Shown piece after piece: positions 25,749 through 34,415 of a DNA stretch of 64,000 bases. The notes under the pieces are model-generated. The model ran no database searches. It had not been told where the DNA came from and saw nothing but the letters and a program-made list of their open reading frames with translations. Position 1 is the stretch's first letter; each line of letters opens with the position of its first letter. The position numbers and the translations under genes were made by a program. The DNA is from UBA2421 sp002343075 (lineage in GTDB: Bacteria > Planctomycetota > Phycisphaerae > Tepidisphaerales > Tepidisphaeraceae): positions 35,564-99,563 of the forward strand of contig CALJLN010000051.1 of assembly GCA_937982565.1 (NCBI GenBank), read 5' to 3'.

Positions 25749-27539
25749 TCACGCTTCGATGCTGGTGAGCAAATCGCTAGCGGGGTCAATTGCGGAGTCG
25801 GTGCCTGGCCCGCCGGCGAGGATATCGGCACCGGCGGCGCCGTGGAGCGTGTCGTTCCCGTCGCCGCCTTCGAGATAGTCATCGCCGCTGCCGCCCAGCA
25901 GGCTGTCATCGCCGGCATTGCCGATCAGGGCATCGTTGCCGCCCAGGCCGATGAGCGTGTCGTTCCCATCACCGCCGCGCAGGATGTTGGCTTTCCCGTT
26001 GCCGGTGATGCGGTCATTTCCAGCCTCGCCGTTTGCTTCAAACGTCTTGCCGACGGTCGATCGCATCTCGATCACGTCATTTCCCCCGGCGGCGAAGACT
26101 GACTGCCGCTTGACGTTGCGCGCCGGAAATGTCGTCGTAATGCCGTTGATGCTGACGCTTACACGGCCCGCGCTGGTGTCGGAGATGATGATCGTCTCGG
26201 CAAGCTCACTGCCATTGACGAGCAGCGTGCCGGTTTGCGTAATGCGGACGTCGGGCTTGGCGTTGGTGCCGATCAGCCGGGCGACAGACGTGCGATAGGC
26301 AAACTCGTCATTCTCCGAGGATTCTGACGAAAATCCGGCAACTGCGATCTTGCCGTCTGGCGCAACTGCGATGCTGCTGAATGCATCACCCGCGAAGGCG
26401 TCGATGTTTGCCACGCCGTTGTTGCCAAACGCGGCATCGGCCTCGCCCGCCGGGTTGAAGCGCGTGACGAATCCGTTGCGCGCGTTGCCCGCCCCGACCT
26501 GTCCGAGCGCGAGAAACGCGCCGTTGCGCGTCGGCACCACGGCGCGAAGTCCAAGCGTGCCGCCGGGGATGACGATGCGCGTTGTACCGTTGTTTAGCGG
26601 GTTGGCACTGTTGTTTCCGAAGGATGAATCAAGCCCGCCGTCGGCGTTCATGCGTCGGACGTTGATCGCATCGCCAAAGCCGCCGATGTTGGCGATGACC
26701 GTGCGATTTCCAGAAGCGGGCAGGATAAACACGTCATTCCCGCCCGCGGTTGCAAAGGCCCGGCCATCGGCGCTGAATGTTTCGTCGAGGTCGCCATTGG
26801 TTTTGACCCTGAAAATGCCGTATTCCGTGCGAAACCCGGTGATATACATCGCCGCGGAGAGATTGCCTGCGCCGTCAACAAACATCGACTGCACCAGGCC
26901 GGCTCGGCCGTCGGCAAGCAGTGACATGCGTCCATCGCCGCTGAAGGTGGGATCGAGCACGCCCTGCGTCGCGGTCACTCGGAAAATGGCGTTGTTTCCA
27001 CCCACCACAATCTGCCCGTTGGTAAGCAGCAGCGCCGATCCGACTTCTGCATTGGAGTTGCTGCCCGGGTCGATGAGGCTCCGGCCATCTCCGCCGCCGA
27101 AGGTCGTGTCGATGTTCCCTTCTGCGGTCAGGCGCAGAATGGCGATGCGGCCGGACTCGCCGGCAAAGCTGGTGCCGATGAGAATGATCTTGCCATCGGG
27201 CTGCAGCAGGATTCTCGACGCATCATCGGTTCTGCCGTCAAAATCGAAGGTTTTCCTGCCAAACGAGTCGTCGATGCTGCCGTCAACGTGCAGCCGAAGA
27301 AGGTTGAAATCGCGCTCGCCACCGAGCGCACTGACACCGCCGGCAATGAGAGTCTGGCCGTTGGGCAGCACCGCGATGTCGCGTGGAACGAAGAGCGGGT
27401 CAAATGCATTGACGGCCTTTCCGGCATTGCCGAAGGCGGCATCCAATGTCCCGGCAGAGAGGAGCCTGCGTGCTTCGAGAGGTTCGTGTATGACGCGCGA
27501 CATCGGCGCAGCGTTCCGGCGATGGGTAGACTGATTCAT
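25749..27539 (-). CDS. LEPRxLL-type protein with delta-60 repeats and C-terminal RTX repeats
   Basis: A 596-residue exported protein. HEPLEARRLLSAG near residue 25 is the LEPRxLLS signal. Residues about 30-430 carry seven or so delta-60 units (GTLDAAFGNAGKAV, DIAVLPNGQTLIAGG, GSIDDSFGRKTF, LLQPDGKIILIGTS and similar), a bladed repeat found in large bacterial surface proteins. The last 90 residues are RTX nonapeptides (RGGDGNDTLIGLGGNDALIG). GGAG lies 5 bases before the ATG at 27539; a TTG five codons earlier is the other option. Its neighbour at 24118 follows on the same strand after about 180 bp. Confidence 0.85.
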   Translation of the reverse strand: MNQSTHRRNAAPMSRVIHEPLEARRLLSAGTLDAAFGNAGKAVNAFDPLFVPRDIAVLPNGQTLIAGGVSALGGERDFNLLRLHVDGSIDDSFGRKTFDFDGRTDDASRILLQPDGKIILIGTSFAGESGRIAILRLTAEGNIDTTFGGGDGRSLIDPGSNSNAEVGSALLLTNGQIVVGGNNAIFRVTATQGVLDPTFSGDGRMSLLADGRAGLVQSMFVDGAGNLSAAMYITGFRTEYGIFRVKTNGDLDETFSADGRAFATAGGNDVFILPASGNRTVIANIGGFGDAINVRRMNADGGLDSSFGNNSANPLNNGTTRIVIPGGTLGLRAVVPTRNGAFLALGQVGAGNARNGFVTRFNPAGEADAAFGNNGVANIDAFAGDAFSSIAVAPDGKIAVAGFSSESSENDEFAYRTSVARLIGTNAKPDVRITQTGTLLVNGSELAETIIISDTSAGRVSVSINGITTTFPARNVKRQSVFAAGGNDVIEMRSTVGKTFEANGEAGNDRITGNGKANILRGGDGNDTLIGLGGNDALIGNAGDDSLLGGSGDDYLEGGDGNDTLHGAAGADILAGGPGTDSAIDPASDLLTSIEA

Positions 27540-27628
27540 CAACACTCCGCGCAAAAGAAAACTCGCCGCCGGGGCTTGGCGGCATTTTGACTTTTATCCT
27601 TATCGGACACCGCGCAAGAATTGCTGCA

Positions 27629-27700
27629 ATGAAACCGCCGCGAGCGGGAGATTGGCGGGGTTCGTGGGCGACCCTCGAGGGTCGTTGCTTGCTGGCTACG
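27629..27700 (+). pseudogene. Possible orphan LEPRxLL signal remnant
   Basis: A short plus-strand frame reads MKPPRAGDWRGSWA then TLEGRCLLATM, i.e. a basic N-terminus followed by a LExRxLLA motif (27671-27694), and then runs without domain similarity into the end of the opposite-strand gene. It looks like the broken start of a sixth surface protein, but the motif is short and chance cannot be excluded. Confidence 0.25.
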
Positions 27701-28934
27701 ATGCTGCCAAACTCCGGTCGGCGGCCCGCCATTCGCGTTTGCGTTGGATCGCCGCTTTTCGGAATGTGCGTGTCCCGCGTGCCAGAGTGAGCAGCGACCA
27801 CGCGCCGAACAGAATCCACGCTGTGAGTTCTAGGACGATCACCCAGGCAATGAACTGCGAATTACGGCTCTTACCCTCACCGAGCCATGCTTCAATTCCC
27901 CAAATGAGAGCGGCGAAGAGGGGAGCCGACCAGAATGTGGCGGAAGTTCCAATGCCGACAATTGCACAATGCTCTGCGAGGTTTAAGCGCAGCGTGCGCC
28001 GCGCAAGCGCGCGAATGTGATAAAAAATCAGGATGGGCAGCGGAGAAATCAAGACGATCGAGCAAATGGTAAAAAGCCACTCTGGGAAGCTGAAAACCAG
28101 AGCCACGAATGCGAGCAGGCCATACGCCATGCCCGGGGGACGGAAGTACTGCACCGGGAGTGATGCATAAATGTCAACATTCCGAATCTCGAACTCGGTC
28201 GCCAGAAGCTTGAGAAAAACGCAAACGCTGCCAGCAGCGGATATTGACAACACAAGGTGCCATCGCCACTTTCGCGAAGAGCGCCGGATCTTGATTAAGA
28301 TGCCAGCGATAGCAACCATCAAGCAAAACATTTCGATCCGAGTCGCGGCGGCGACAGTTGCGGACAACGCGGTCATTCGATGGTACTCTTGCACCGACGG
28401 AATGTTATCGTCAAAATGAACGTATCCCCAAAGCAACGCAGAGAGAAGCAGCGGTGCCGCCGAAAGCCGTCGCAACCAGCGGCGGCGGAGATTAATCCAC
28501 CGATCGTCTGCGACGGAAGGTTCCGGGCTCGTGAAAAGAAGGAGGCCGACTAGGACGAGTACCATCGCGACTGCGTAGCCCGCGAGCGCAACGCTGCCTC
28601 CATCCAGAGTGGTTATCCTCGTGATTTCCAACAATGGCAGGTTCTTGAAGACCGTGCTGTTGAGATACAGCAACCCGCTCCAGAAGATGACAAGCAAACA
28701 ACCCCAAAGAATCAGTCGCAAGCCCACCGAAACCCGTCCAAGCCACGCCGGGCTGGCATCGGCGAGATGTTCGCTTTTGCGCCGGCTGCGCTCTGCGAGC
28801 AGCCCGCACTCCGGGCACGGCTGGCTGTCAATAATTCCGCGCAGGTCGTACCCACAACGAAAGCAGTGGTCGGCCGCTTCGTCGGTAGCGGGCGGGACGG
28901 GTTCGGCGGCTGAATCGCGAGGATGCTCGCTCAT
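27696..28934 (-). CDS. Zinc-ribbon multi-pass membrane protein
   Basis: A 412-residue protein. After about 25 residues the head CFRCGYDLRG then CPECGLLAERSRR forms a zinc ribbon like that of the 20631-21104 protein. Eight or so hydrophobic segments follow (GLRLILWGCLLVIFWSGLLYL, LAGYAVAMVLVLVGLLLF and others). No active-site motif is recognised. ATG 28934 is preferred because a G-run lies just upstream and it brings the zinc ribbon close to the N-terminus. It probably acts in the inner membrane; the role is unknown. Confidence 0.72.
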   Translation of the reverse strand: MSEHPRDSAAEPVPPATDEAADHCFRCGYDLRGIIDSQPCPECGLLAERSRRKSEHLADASPAWLGRVSVGLRLILWGCLLVIFWSGLLYLNSTVFKNLPLLEITRITTLDGGSVALAGYAVAMVLVLVGLLLFTSPEPSVADDRWINLRRRWLRRLSAAPLLLSALLWGYVHFDDNIPSVQEYHRMTALSATVAAATRIEMFCLMVAIAGILIKIRRSSRKWRWHLVLSISAAGSVCVFLKLLATEFEIRNVDIYASLPVQYFRPPGMAYGLLAFVALVFSFPEWLFTICSIVLISPLPILIFYHIRALARRTLRLNLAEHCAIVGIGTSATFWSAPLFAALIWGIEAWLGEGKSRNSQFIAWVIVLELTAWILFGAWSLLTLARGTRTFRKAAIQRKREWRAADRSLAAS

Positions 28935-29086
28935 CCCCCCATTATGGACGCCCGCCACTGCCAGCGGAAAATCATTTCACGCCCGCGACGGTTTCGGAAA
29001 ACAAAGAATCGGCGACCGCGGCTCGGGCCTAAGCCCGGGCGCGATCGCCGCATTCTTGCTTCGGGTGTGCTATCTGCCTGCGTGTT

Positions 29087-29203
29087 TTACAGCATGGTCA
29101 GCAATGAAATGCCGACGATGCCAAACAGAACGAACAATTGCCACGTCCGCGGACGGGTCATTTGTACCTGTTCGCCCACTTTGAATTCAGTCTTCGCTTC
29201 CAT
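29087..29203 (-). CDS. Small single-pass membrane protein, 38 residues
   Basis: The frame starts at ATG 29203 behind a good Shine-Dalgarno (AGGAG, 7 bases upstream at 29211-29215). It encodes a charged head with MEAKTEFKVGEQVQMTRPRT, then a hydrophobic segment from WQLFVLFGIVG through ISLLTML to a TAA stop. The layout, charged head plus one membrane helix, is that of small regulatory membrane proteins. It lies alone in about 490 bp between the zinc-ribbon gene and the epimerase gene. The evidence is the ribosome-binding site, spacing and hydrophobic tail; no homologue is known to me. Confidence 0.55.
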   Translation of the reverse strand: MEAKTEFKVGEQVQMTRPRTWQLFVLFGIVGISLLTML

Positions 29204-29420
29204 GTGCGTCTCCTGCGTTTCGGCGACAATACAACAACAGAGGCATCGGAGACTATGCAACACCACTTAACAACGTCGCCACGCGATTTGCCTACGCCCG
29301 ATAAAATGTCGAATGCCGAAGTCCTAAGAGGGAAAAAGCGGACGGTCAGGTCTGGATTCAATCGTTCGTGGACGAAAAAGCCGCATGCCCCAAATCCCAC
29401 CAGACGTGCAACCGCCGAGC

Positions 29421-30401
29421 TTAGCCGCGCGCTGCGGCGCGATACCATTCAACCGTGGTTTTCAGACCCGTTTCAAAATCGACGATCGGCGAATAGTCGA
29501 GCACGCGCGCCGCTTTCTCAAGGTTGGCCAGCGAGTGCGGCACGTCGCCGGGCCGTGGGGGGGCGAATTGCGGCTTGAGGTGCCCGCAACCCAGCAGCCG
29601 GGCCATTGCTTCGGCTAGCTGCTTCACGCTGGTCGCCTGACCGGTGGCAATATTAATGATCTGCCCCGCAAAACGCGTCGAGTAACGGGCGGCGAGCAGG
29701 TTGGCGTGGACGGCGTTGGCCACAAACGTAAAATCGCGTGTTGCGCTGCCATCGCCGGTGATGACAGGCGCTTCCCCTGCGAGCAGTTTTCTGGCAAACG
29801 CAGCGATGACCCCCGCATAGGCGCTGTTGGCATTCTGCCGAGGGCCAAAGATGTTGAAGTAGCGAAGGCTCACCGTGTCGATGCCATAGGTGCTGGCGTA
29901 GGCGCGCAACATCTGCTCGCCGGCAATTTTGTTGGCTGCGTAGGGGCTGGCCGCGAGCGGGGGCATGGTCTCGATCTTGGGCAGTTCGGGTGAATCGCCA
30001 TAAGCGCTGCTGCTTGCTGCGAACATGAACCGACGCGCGCCGGCAAGCCGCGCGGCATCCAGCACGTTGACCGTCCCATCGACGTTGACGCGATTGTAGA
30101 GCACGGGATCGGCCACGCTCGCCGGCACCGATACCTTCGCTGCCTGATGAAACACGAGCTGCGCGCCCTCGACCGCGTGATTCACTGCGGCCGCATCGAG
30201 AATCGACGCCTCGATAAACCGCGCCTCGGGGTTGAGGTTGGCCCGGTTGCCCCCGGAAAGATCGTCGATCGCCGTCACCCTCGCGCCCAGCGACACCAGC
30301 GCATCGACAATGTGCGAACCAATAAATCCAGCACCGCCGGTGACAAGGCACGGCACCCCTGCAAAGGCACTATTGTGGAGTTTTGGCCAGTCGATTTTCA
30401 T
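29421..30401 (-). CDS. NAD-dependent nucleotide-sugar epimerase (extended SDR)
   Basis: A 326-residue GalE-like enzyme. The NAD-binding motif TGGAGFIGSH is near residue 21, the catalytic Ser region is AASSSAYGDS, and the YxxxK pair is YAANK; RYFNIFGPRQ and GDGSATRDFTFV are the typical nucleotide-sugar loops. It most resembles UDP-glucose/UDP-GlcNAc/UDP-uronate 4-epimerases. The glycosyltransferase gene lies 52 bp upstream on the same strand, so the two probably form one unit making and using a nucleotide sugar for a surface polysaccharide or lipid. Confidence 0.88.
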   Translation of the reverse strand: MKIDWPKLHNSAFAGVPCLVTGGAGFIGSHIVDALVSLGARVTAIDDLSGGNRANLNPEARFIEASILDAAAVNHAVEGAQLVFHQAAKVSVPASVADPVLYNRVNVDGTVNVLDAARLAGARRFMFAASSSAYGDSPELPKIETMPPLAASPYAANKIAGEQMLRAYASTYGIDTVSLRYFNIFGPRQNANSAYAGVIAAFARKLLAGEAPVITGDGSATRDFTFVANAVHANLLAARYSTRFAGQIINIATGQATSVKQLAEAMARLLGCGHLKPQFAPPRPGDVPHSLANLEKAARVLDYSPIVDFETGLKTTVEWYRAAARG

Positions 30402-30453
30402 AACGGCATCGAGTCACATCATCCGCAGGATCGCACGCTCGCCTGCAACTCGC

Positions 30454-31689
30454 TTAACCGAGTCTAGCTGAACCCGCGCCATTTTTCTCCAGCGCACACC
30501 CGCTGATCTCGCGATAGAGCTGCAGCGTGCGGGTCACCTGCATCGAGTGAGTCAGGTGCGCGCGCACATGCGCCGCGGCGGTGGCACCCATTTCGGCGAG
30601 CCGGGCGCGGTCGGAGAGAAACGCAATCGCGCCTTGTACAAACGCATCATGGTCGATGTCGGTTGTCCGGCCTGTCGCATTCTCGATGATCGTCTCGCGG
30701 CTGCCGGTGGTGCGCGTGCGCAGCACGGGCAGGCCACAGCTCATTGCCTCGGCGCAAACCAGCGAGAAGCCTTCGCGAATCGAAGGCAGCAGCAGCGCGT
30801 CGGCGGCGTGGTAGAGGGGGACCGGGTCGATCTCGCCGAGCAGACGCACGCGGTCGTGCAGGTTTTCGGCGTCGATCCGGTCGCGCAGCATCGCGGCATT
30901 AGGGCCGTCGCCCGCAAGCAGCACCTTCAGCCGCGGCAACTGCCCCGCGCTTGCTGCGGCGAGGTCGAGCAGCCAGTGCTCGTTCTTCGGATACTCCAGC
31001 CGTCCGACAAAAACCGCGACCAGATCTTCGTCCGACAAACCGAGCGACCGCCGCGCGTCCCGCTTCATGCCAGCATCGGCGATCGGATACCTCTCAACAT
31101 CGATTCCATGCGGAACAAATCGAATGCGTTCGCCCGCCACTTTGCCGACGTTGACACACCAGTCGCGCGCGTCTTCCGAGGCGATGTGCGTGTAATCACC
31201 AAAATCGGTAAACCACTTCCGCAGGCCCGACATGTTCATGTGCGAGAGGTGAACGGTGTAAACAATCGGCACACGCCCGGCTGTCCGTGGCACTTGTCGG
31301 GTGGCCACGGGGCTGGTGGACGAAGTTGGTTCGGGAAAATCCGGCGAGCCTCGCAGCTTCAACCGCCGGGCCAGCACTGTGGCTTTGCGATAGTGCGTGT
31401 GCACAAGATCGATCCTGCGACCGGCCAACGCACTCAGAAGTGTGCGACGCGAATCGCGAAGTAACAGCCTCTCGCGCAAGAGCGGAACCTGAATGAACTC
31501 CAGGTTGGCGGCGTCAAACTTGGCGCGCCACTCCCCATCGTCGGCGGCGACGATCGACTCCACGCCCAGCGGGGCCATCGCATTGGCAAGGTCGATCACA
31601 TAGCGAGAAAGCCCGCCCCACGCCGCTTCAAGCATGATGTGTAGCACACGCAGGCGGCGGGAAGGCGAACTTTGCGGAACATTTGTCAC
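30454..31689 (-). CDS. Glycosyltransferase family 4-type protein
   Basis: A 411-residue GT-B fold transferase. The N-terminal acceptor domain has HIMLEAAWGGLSRYVIDLANAM; the C-terminal donor domain has VAVFVGRLEYPKNEHWLLDLA, VLLAGDGPNAAML and the donor-binding PSIREGFSLVCAEAMSCGLPVL (E-x7-E). The start is GTG at 31689; a TATTAT -10-like hexamer (31714-31709 on the minus strand) lies about 20 bases upstream. It is divergent from the RTX gene at 31793 and co-directional with the epimerase. Donor and acceptor sugars are unknown. Confidence 0.85.
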   Translation of the reverse strand: MTNVPQSSPSRRLRVLHIMLEAAWGGLSRYVIDLANAMAPLGVESIVAADDGEWRAKFDAANLEFIQVPLLRERLLLRDSRRTLLSALAGRRIDLVHTHYRKATVLARRLKLRGSPDFPEPTSSTSPVATRQVPRTAGRVPIVYTVHLSHMNMSGLRKWFTDFGDYTHIASEDARDWCVNVGKVAGERIRFVPHGIDVERYPIADAGMKRDARRSLGLSDEDLVAVFVGRLEYPKNEHWLLDLAAASAGQLPRLKVLLAGDGPNAAMLRDRIDAENLHDRVRLLGEIDPVPLYHAADALLLPSIREGFSLVCAEAMSCGLPVLRTRTTGSRETIIENATGRTTDIDHDAFVQGAIAFLSDRARLAEMGATAAAHVRAHLTHSMQVTRTLQLYREISGCALEKNGAGSARLG

Positions 31690-31792
31690 TTCGGCGGCGT
31701 TTCTTAAGATAATAGTGTGGCTTTAACCGTGACCGACCGGCTATATTCTAGCGTTCTTTGCCAAAAGTTGTGCGCCTGTGGAGCTGTAGAAA
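31690..31792. promoter_or_regulatory. Divergent promoter region
   Basis: About 100 bases between two divergent genes. TATTAT on the minus strand (31714-31709) and TATATT on the plus strand (31742-31747) are plausible -10 elements; no good -35 element was found for either. Confidence 0.35.
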
Positions 31793-32854
31793 ATGCGATC
31801 AAAAACGAGATTGTCAAAACAACGATTTCTAAAACAACCTCTCTTGAAACACCGATTGATAATCGAATCGCTCGACCGGCGCACACTTCTCTCGGCCAGC
31901 GTCAATGGTTCGGGCCTGCTTGAGATCGTCGGCGGCGCGGGGAATGACGTGATTACGCTCACCCGCGAAGGCGCGCTCTTTCGCGTGACAATCGATTCTC
32001 AGTCGCTCAACCAGACCTTTGCGGTTTCGGCGGTGCAGAGTTACGAGATCACTGGGCTGGCGGGTAATGATCAACTCCTACTCGATGACACCGTGAACAT
32101 CCCCGGCACTTTGCGTGGCGGCGATGGCGACGACACCCTGCGCGGCGGGCGCGGCGCCGATACCTTCGACGTTGGACTTGGCAGCGATACCGTCGATTAT
32201 TCACACCGAACCCAGGGGATGAAGCTCAGTGTAGACAGTGTGGCCGACGACGGGCTGCCCGGCGAAGGCGACAACCTCCTGCTCTGCATCGAGACCATCA
32301 TCGGTGGCAGCGGGCCGGACCGAATCCGAGGATGCCCCACTGCCAATCTCATCTTCGGCTCCGGCGGGCGAGATACCATCGACGGCGCCGGCGGAGATGA
32401 CACCATCTCCGGCGGAAACGGCAACGATGTCTTCATCGCCAGCGAGGGCAACGACGTCTACTTCGGCTCCGGCGGGAAAGACACCATCGACTACTCGGCC
32501 GAGTCGGAGAACCTCAACCTGTCGATCGACGGGATCGCCAATGACGGACGACCCGGCGAAACCGATAACATCGCCGGATCGATCGAAAATCTCGTCGGCG
32601 GATCTGGCTCGGACATTATCACCGGCAACGGCAGAGCCAATGTGCTCATCGGAAATGGCGGAAACGACCAGATCTTTGGCGGCGGGGGCGATGATGTCAT
32701 CACCGGTGGCATCGGCGAAGACTTGCTCTCCGGCCAAGGCGGCAATGACCTCATCTTCGCCGCTGACGGCGGACCCGACACCGTCTCCGGCGGCAGCGGC
32801 ACCGATACCCTCGGCTCAAGCGACATTGACGATATCATCGATTCAATCCCGTAA
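31793..32854 (+). CDS. LEPRxLL-type RTX calcium-binding surface protein
   Basis: A 353-residue protein. A very basic start (SKTRLSKQRFLKQPLLKHR) leads to ESLDRRTLLSAS, the LEPRxLLS signal with Asp instead of Glu and Arg for Pro. Residues about 45-100 form a small beta domain; then two blocks of RTX nonapeptides (GGDGDDTLRGGRGADTFD, GGNGNDVFIASEGND and others), each followed by the interblock typical of bacterial RTX proteins (DTVDYSHRTQGMKLSVDSVA; DTIDYSAESENLNLSIDGIA). GGAG lies 8 bases before the ATG. Likely an extracellular Ca-folded protein with a structural or adhesive role. Confidence 0.84.
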   Translation: MRSKTRLSKQRFLKQPLLKHRLIIESLDRRTLLSASVNGSGLLEIVGGAGNDVITLTREGALFRVTIDSQSLNQTFAVSAVQSYEITGLAGNDQLLLDDTVNIPGTLRGGDGDDTLRGGRGADTFDVGLGSDTVDYSHRTQGMKLSVDSVADDGLPGEGDNLLLCIETIIGGSGPDRIRGCPTANLIFGSGGRDTIDGAGGDDTISGGNGNDVFIASEGNDVYFGSGGKDTIDYSAESENLNLSIDGIANDGRPGETDNIAGSIENLVGGSGSDIITGNGRANVLIGNGGNDQIFGGGGDDVITGGIGEDLLSGQGGNDLIFAADGGPDTVSGGSGTDTLGSSDIDDIIDSIP

Positions 32855-33000
32855 ACCGCCCAGTCCGGCCTTCGCCAGCCCAGACTCCATCGGCTTCTTT
32901 TTGAGGGAAAATCGCTTGTTTTGAGCCAATTGGTGGGTACCGGGTTCTGCCGCGAGTTTCTCGTACATCGGCCCTCGTTTTCGGGGTAAACTCATGGGCG

Positions 33001-34152
33001 ATGAGCGTCACCGGCCAACAACCCCGAGTCCGCGATACTGGCACCGCTGCCGCCAAAATCACCGGGGAAGCGGTCTACCTCTACGCGTTTGACATTGCGT
33101 ATGAGATTCCCCGCGCGCCCCTCCGCGAGTTGCTCGGCCAGCCGGTGGCGCAGTTCATCCCCGACGCAACCAAAAAGTCGCCGCGCCAACTCTTCTTCTA
33201 CCGCCCGCAGATGGTCCGGCTGCCTCCAATCGAACGCTTCGGCCCGCGCGGCCCGATTCGGGTCGAGCGATCGATCAAGCTTCTCCCGGTCGGTGCCATC
33301 AGCGTGATGGTGCGCATCCCGTTCAGCGTCGACAAGATTGAAGACCTCGTCGGCTACCACGACATTCGCTTCACCGACGGCAGCTATCTCTACGACGAGG
33401 TGCGCGATCTTGCCGAGCAGGTGCGCCAGGAACTCGCGCCGGGCCTGATCCGCCCCGTGAAAACTCTCGGCGATGAAGAGGCCTACACCGTCTTCTGTTT
33501 CAACGCCCCTCTGCGCGACGCACAGGGCAACGCGCTCAGCGCCGAAGACTGGTTTCTCGGCAACCGCCGCGCGGTCGCTTCGCTGCTCACCGAAGAGCCT
33601 GATCTGCAGCAGCTTTCCGATCAGGAAGCCGATGAATCCAGCGCGAAGTACTTCAGCTATTACGAAAACGACATCGTCGTCATCGATTGGGATGCCGCGG
33701 TCGTCGTCGATGACCCCCGGTCGTTCGACGAAACGCTTTACATCATCGAGCTTGCCAATGTTCAACTCGCCGAATTGGAAGCCTACGACCGCATCCTCGA
33801 CGATGCCGTCGAAACCAGCTACCGCGATCTGGCCGGCAAGCGCTTCAAGAGCCTGCGCCTCAGCAGCACCCAGCGCGAACTGCGCGAAATCCGCATCGAC
33901 CTCGCCCGCCTGCAGGATGAACTCGGCAACATCACCAAGTTCTTCGGCGATTGGCACCTCGCCCGCATCTATCAGGGCCTGGCCACCCGGTTTCACCTGC
34001 AGGAGTGGCAGAAGTCGATCGACGAAAAACTGCGCACCCTTGACGACCTCTACCAGATCATGCGCCAAGACCAGATGAACATGTGGATGCTCATCCTCGA
34101 AGCGTCCATCGTGGCGCTGTTCATCCTGGACATCGTCAAGTCAATCTTCTAA
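33001..34152 (+). CDS. Membrane-anchored protein of unknown function, weak resemblance to RMND1/DUF155
   Basis: A 383-residue protein that is soluble except for one C-terminal membrane helix (MWMLILEASIVALFILDIVKSIF). The order of a beta N-terminal domain, a central FSYYENDIVVIDWDAAVVVDD segment, a long coiled-coil-like helix (about 285-350) and a terminal membrane anchor recalls the RMND1/DUF155 family, but the similarity is distant. TAAACT at 32987-32992 ends 8 bases before the ATG with no Shine-Dalgarno, so it may be leaderless. A parS-like site lies 74 bases after its stop. Confidence 0.65.
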   Translation: MSVTGQQPRVRDTGTAAAKITGEAVYLYAFDIAYEIPRAPLRELLGQPVAQFIPDATKKSPRQLFFYRPQMVRLPPIERFGPRGPIRVERSIKLLPVGAISVMVRIPFSVDKIEDLVGYHDIRFTDGSYLYDEVRDLAEQVRQELAPGLIRPVKTLGDEEAYTVFCFNAPLRDAQGNALSAEDWFLGNRRAVASLLTEEPDLQQLSDQEADESSAKYFSYYENDIVVIDWDAAVVVDDPRSFDETLYIIELANVQLAELEAYDRILDDAVETSYRDLAGKRFKSLRLSSTQRELREIRIDLARLQDELGNITKFFGDWHLARIYQGLATRFHLQEWQKSIDEKLRTLDDLYQIMRQDQMNMWMLILEASIVALFILDIVKSIF

Positions 34153-34225
34153 CCCCCATCGAGAAGCCCCCGCGTCGCACGAGCCACCCGAACGGTCCCC
34201 GCAACCCCGCCGGAGAACCATCCGT

Positions 34226-34241
34226 TGTTCCGCGCGGAACA
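34226..34241. promoter_or_regulatory. Distant parS-like site
   Basis: Perfect TGTTCCGCGCGGAACA, about 31.6 kb from the parB-linked cluster, in non-coding DNA. Its right flank resembles that of the site at 2573. Confidence 0.6.
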
Positions 34242-34398
34242 TTTTGCAACATGCCCTTTAACCCATTATCCCGAAACAACTTATAACCCAATTAAGTACT
34301 AACCACACCCTAACCTTCTGTTAGGAACAGGCTTCCCCCATCCCGCGGAGCCCGCCGTAGTTCACGCGTCGGCGACCCGCCGGGCCGCGCACCCGTAA

Positions 34399-34415
34399 CA
34401 CGGGTTTCCAACCCG
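34399..34415 (+). repeat. 17-bp hairpin sequence, left copy
   Basis: CACGGGTTTCCAACCCG; the exact reverse complement occurs at 35876-35892. Each copy can also fold on itself (CGGGTT with AACCCG). The pair flanks the SUKH gene and the transposase fragment. Confidence 0.65.

Noticed and set aside
24608..27534. Plus-strand frames opposite the RTX and delta-60 genes
   Set aside because: Long only because the repeat codons on the true strand lack stops in the complement; the products are Ser/Pro-rich without signals, and no ribosome-binding sites precede them.
29138..29578. 146-residue plus-strand frame in the gap before the epimerase gene
   Set aside because: Overlaps the epimerase gene and the better-supported 38-residue minus-strand gene; low-complexity basic product without a ribosome-binding site.
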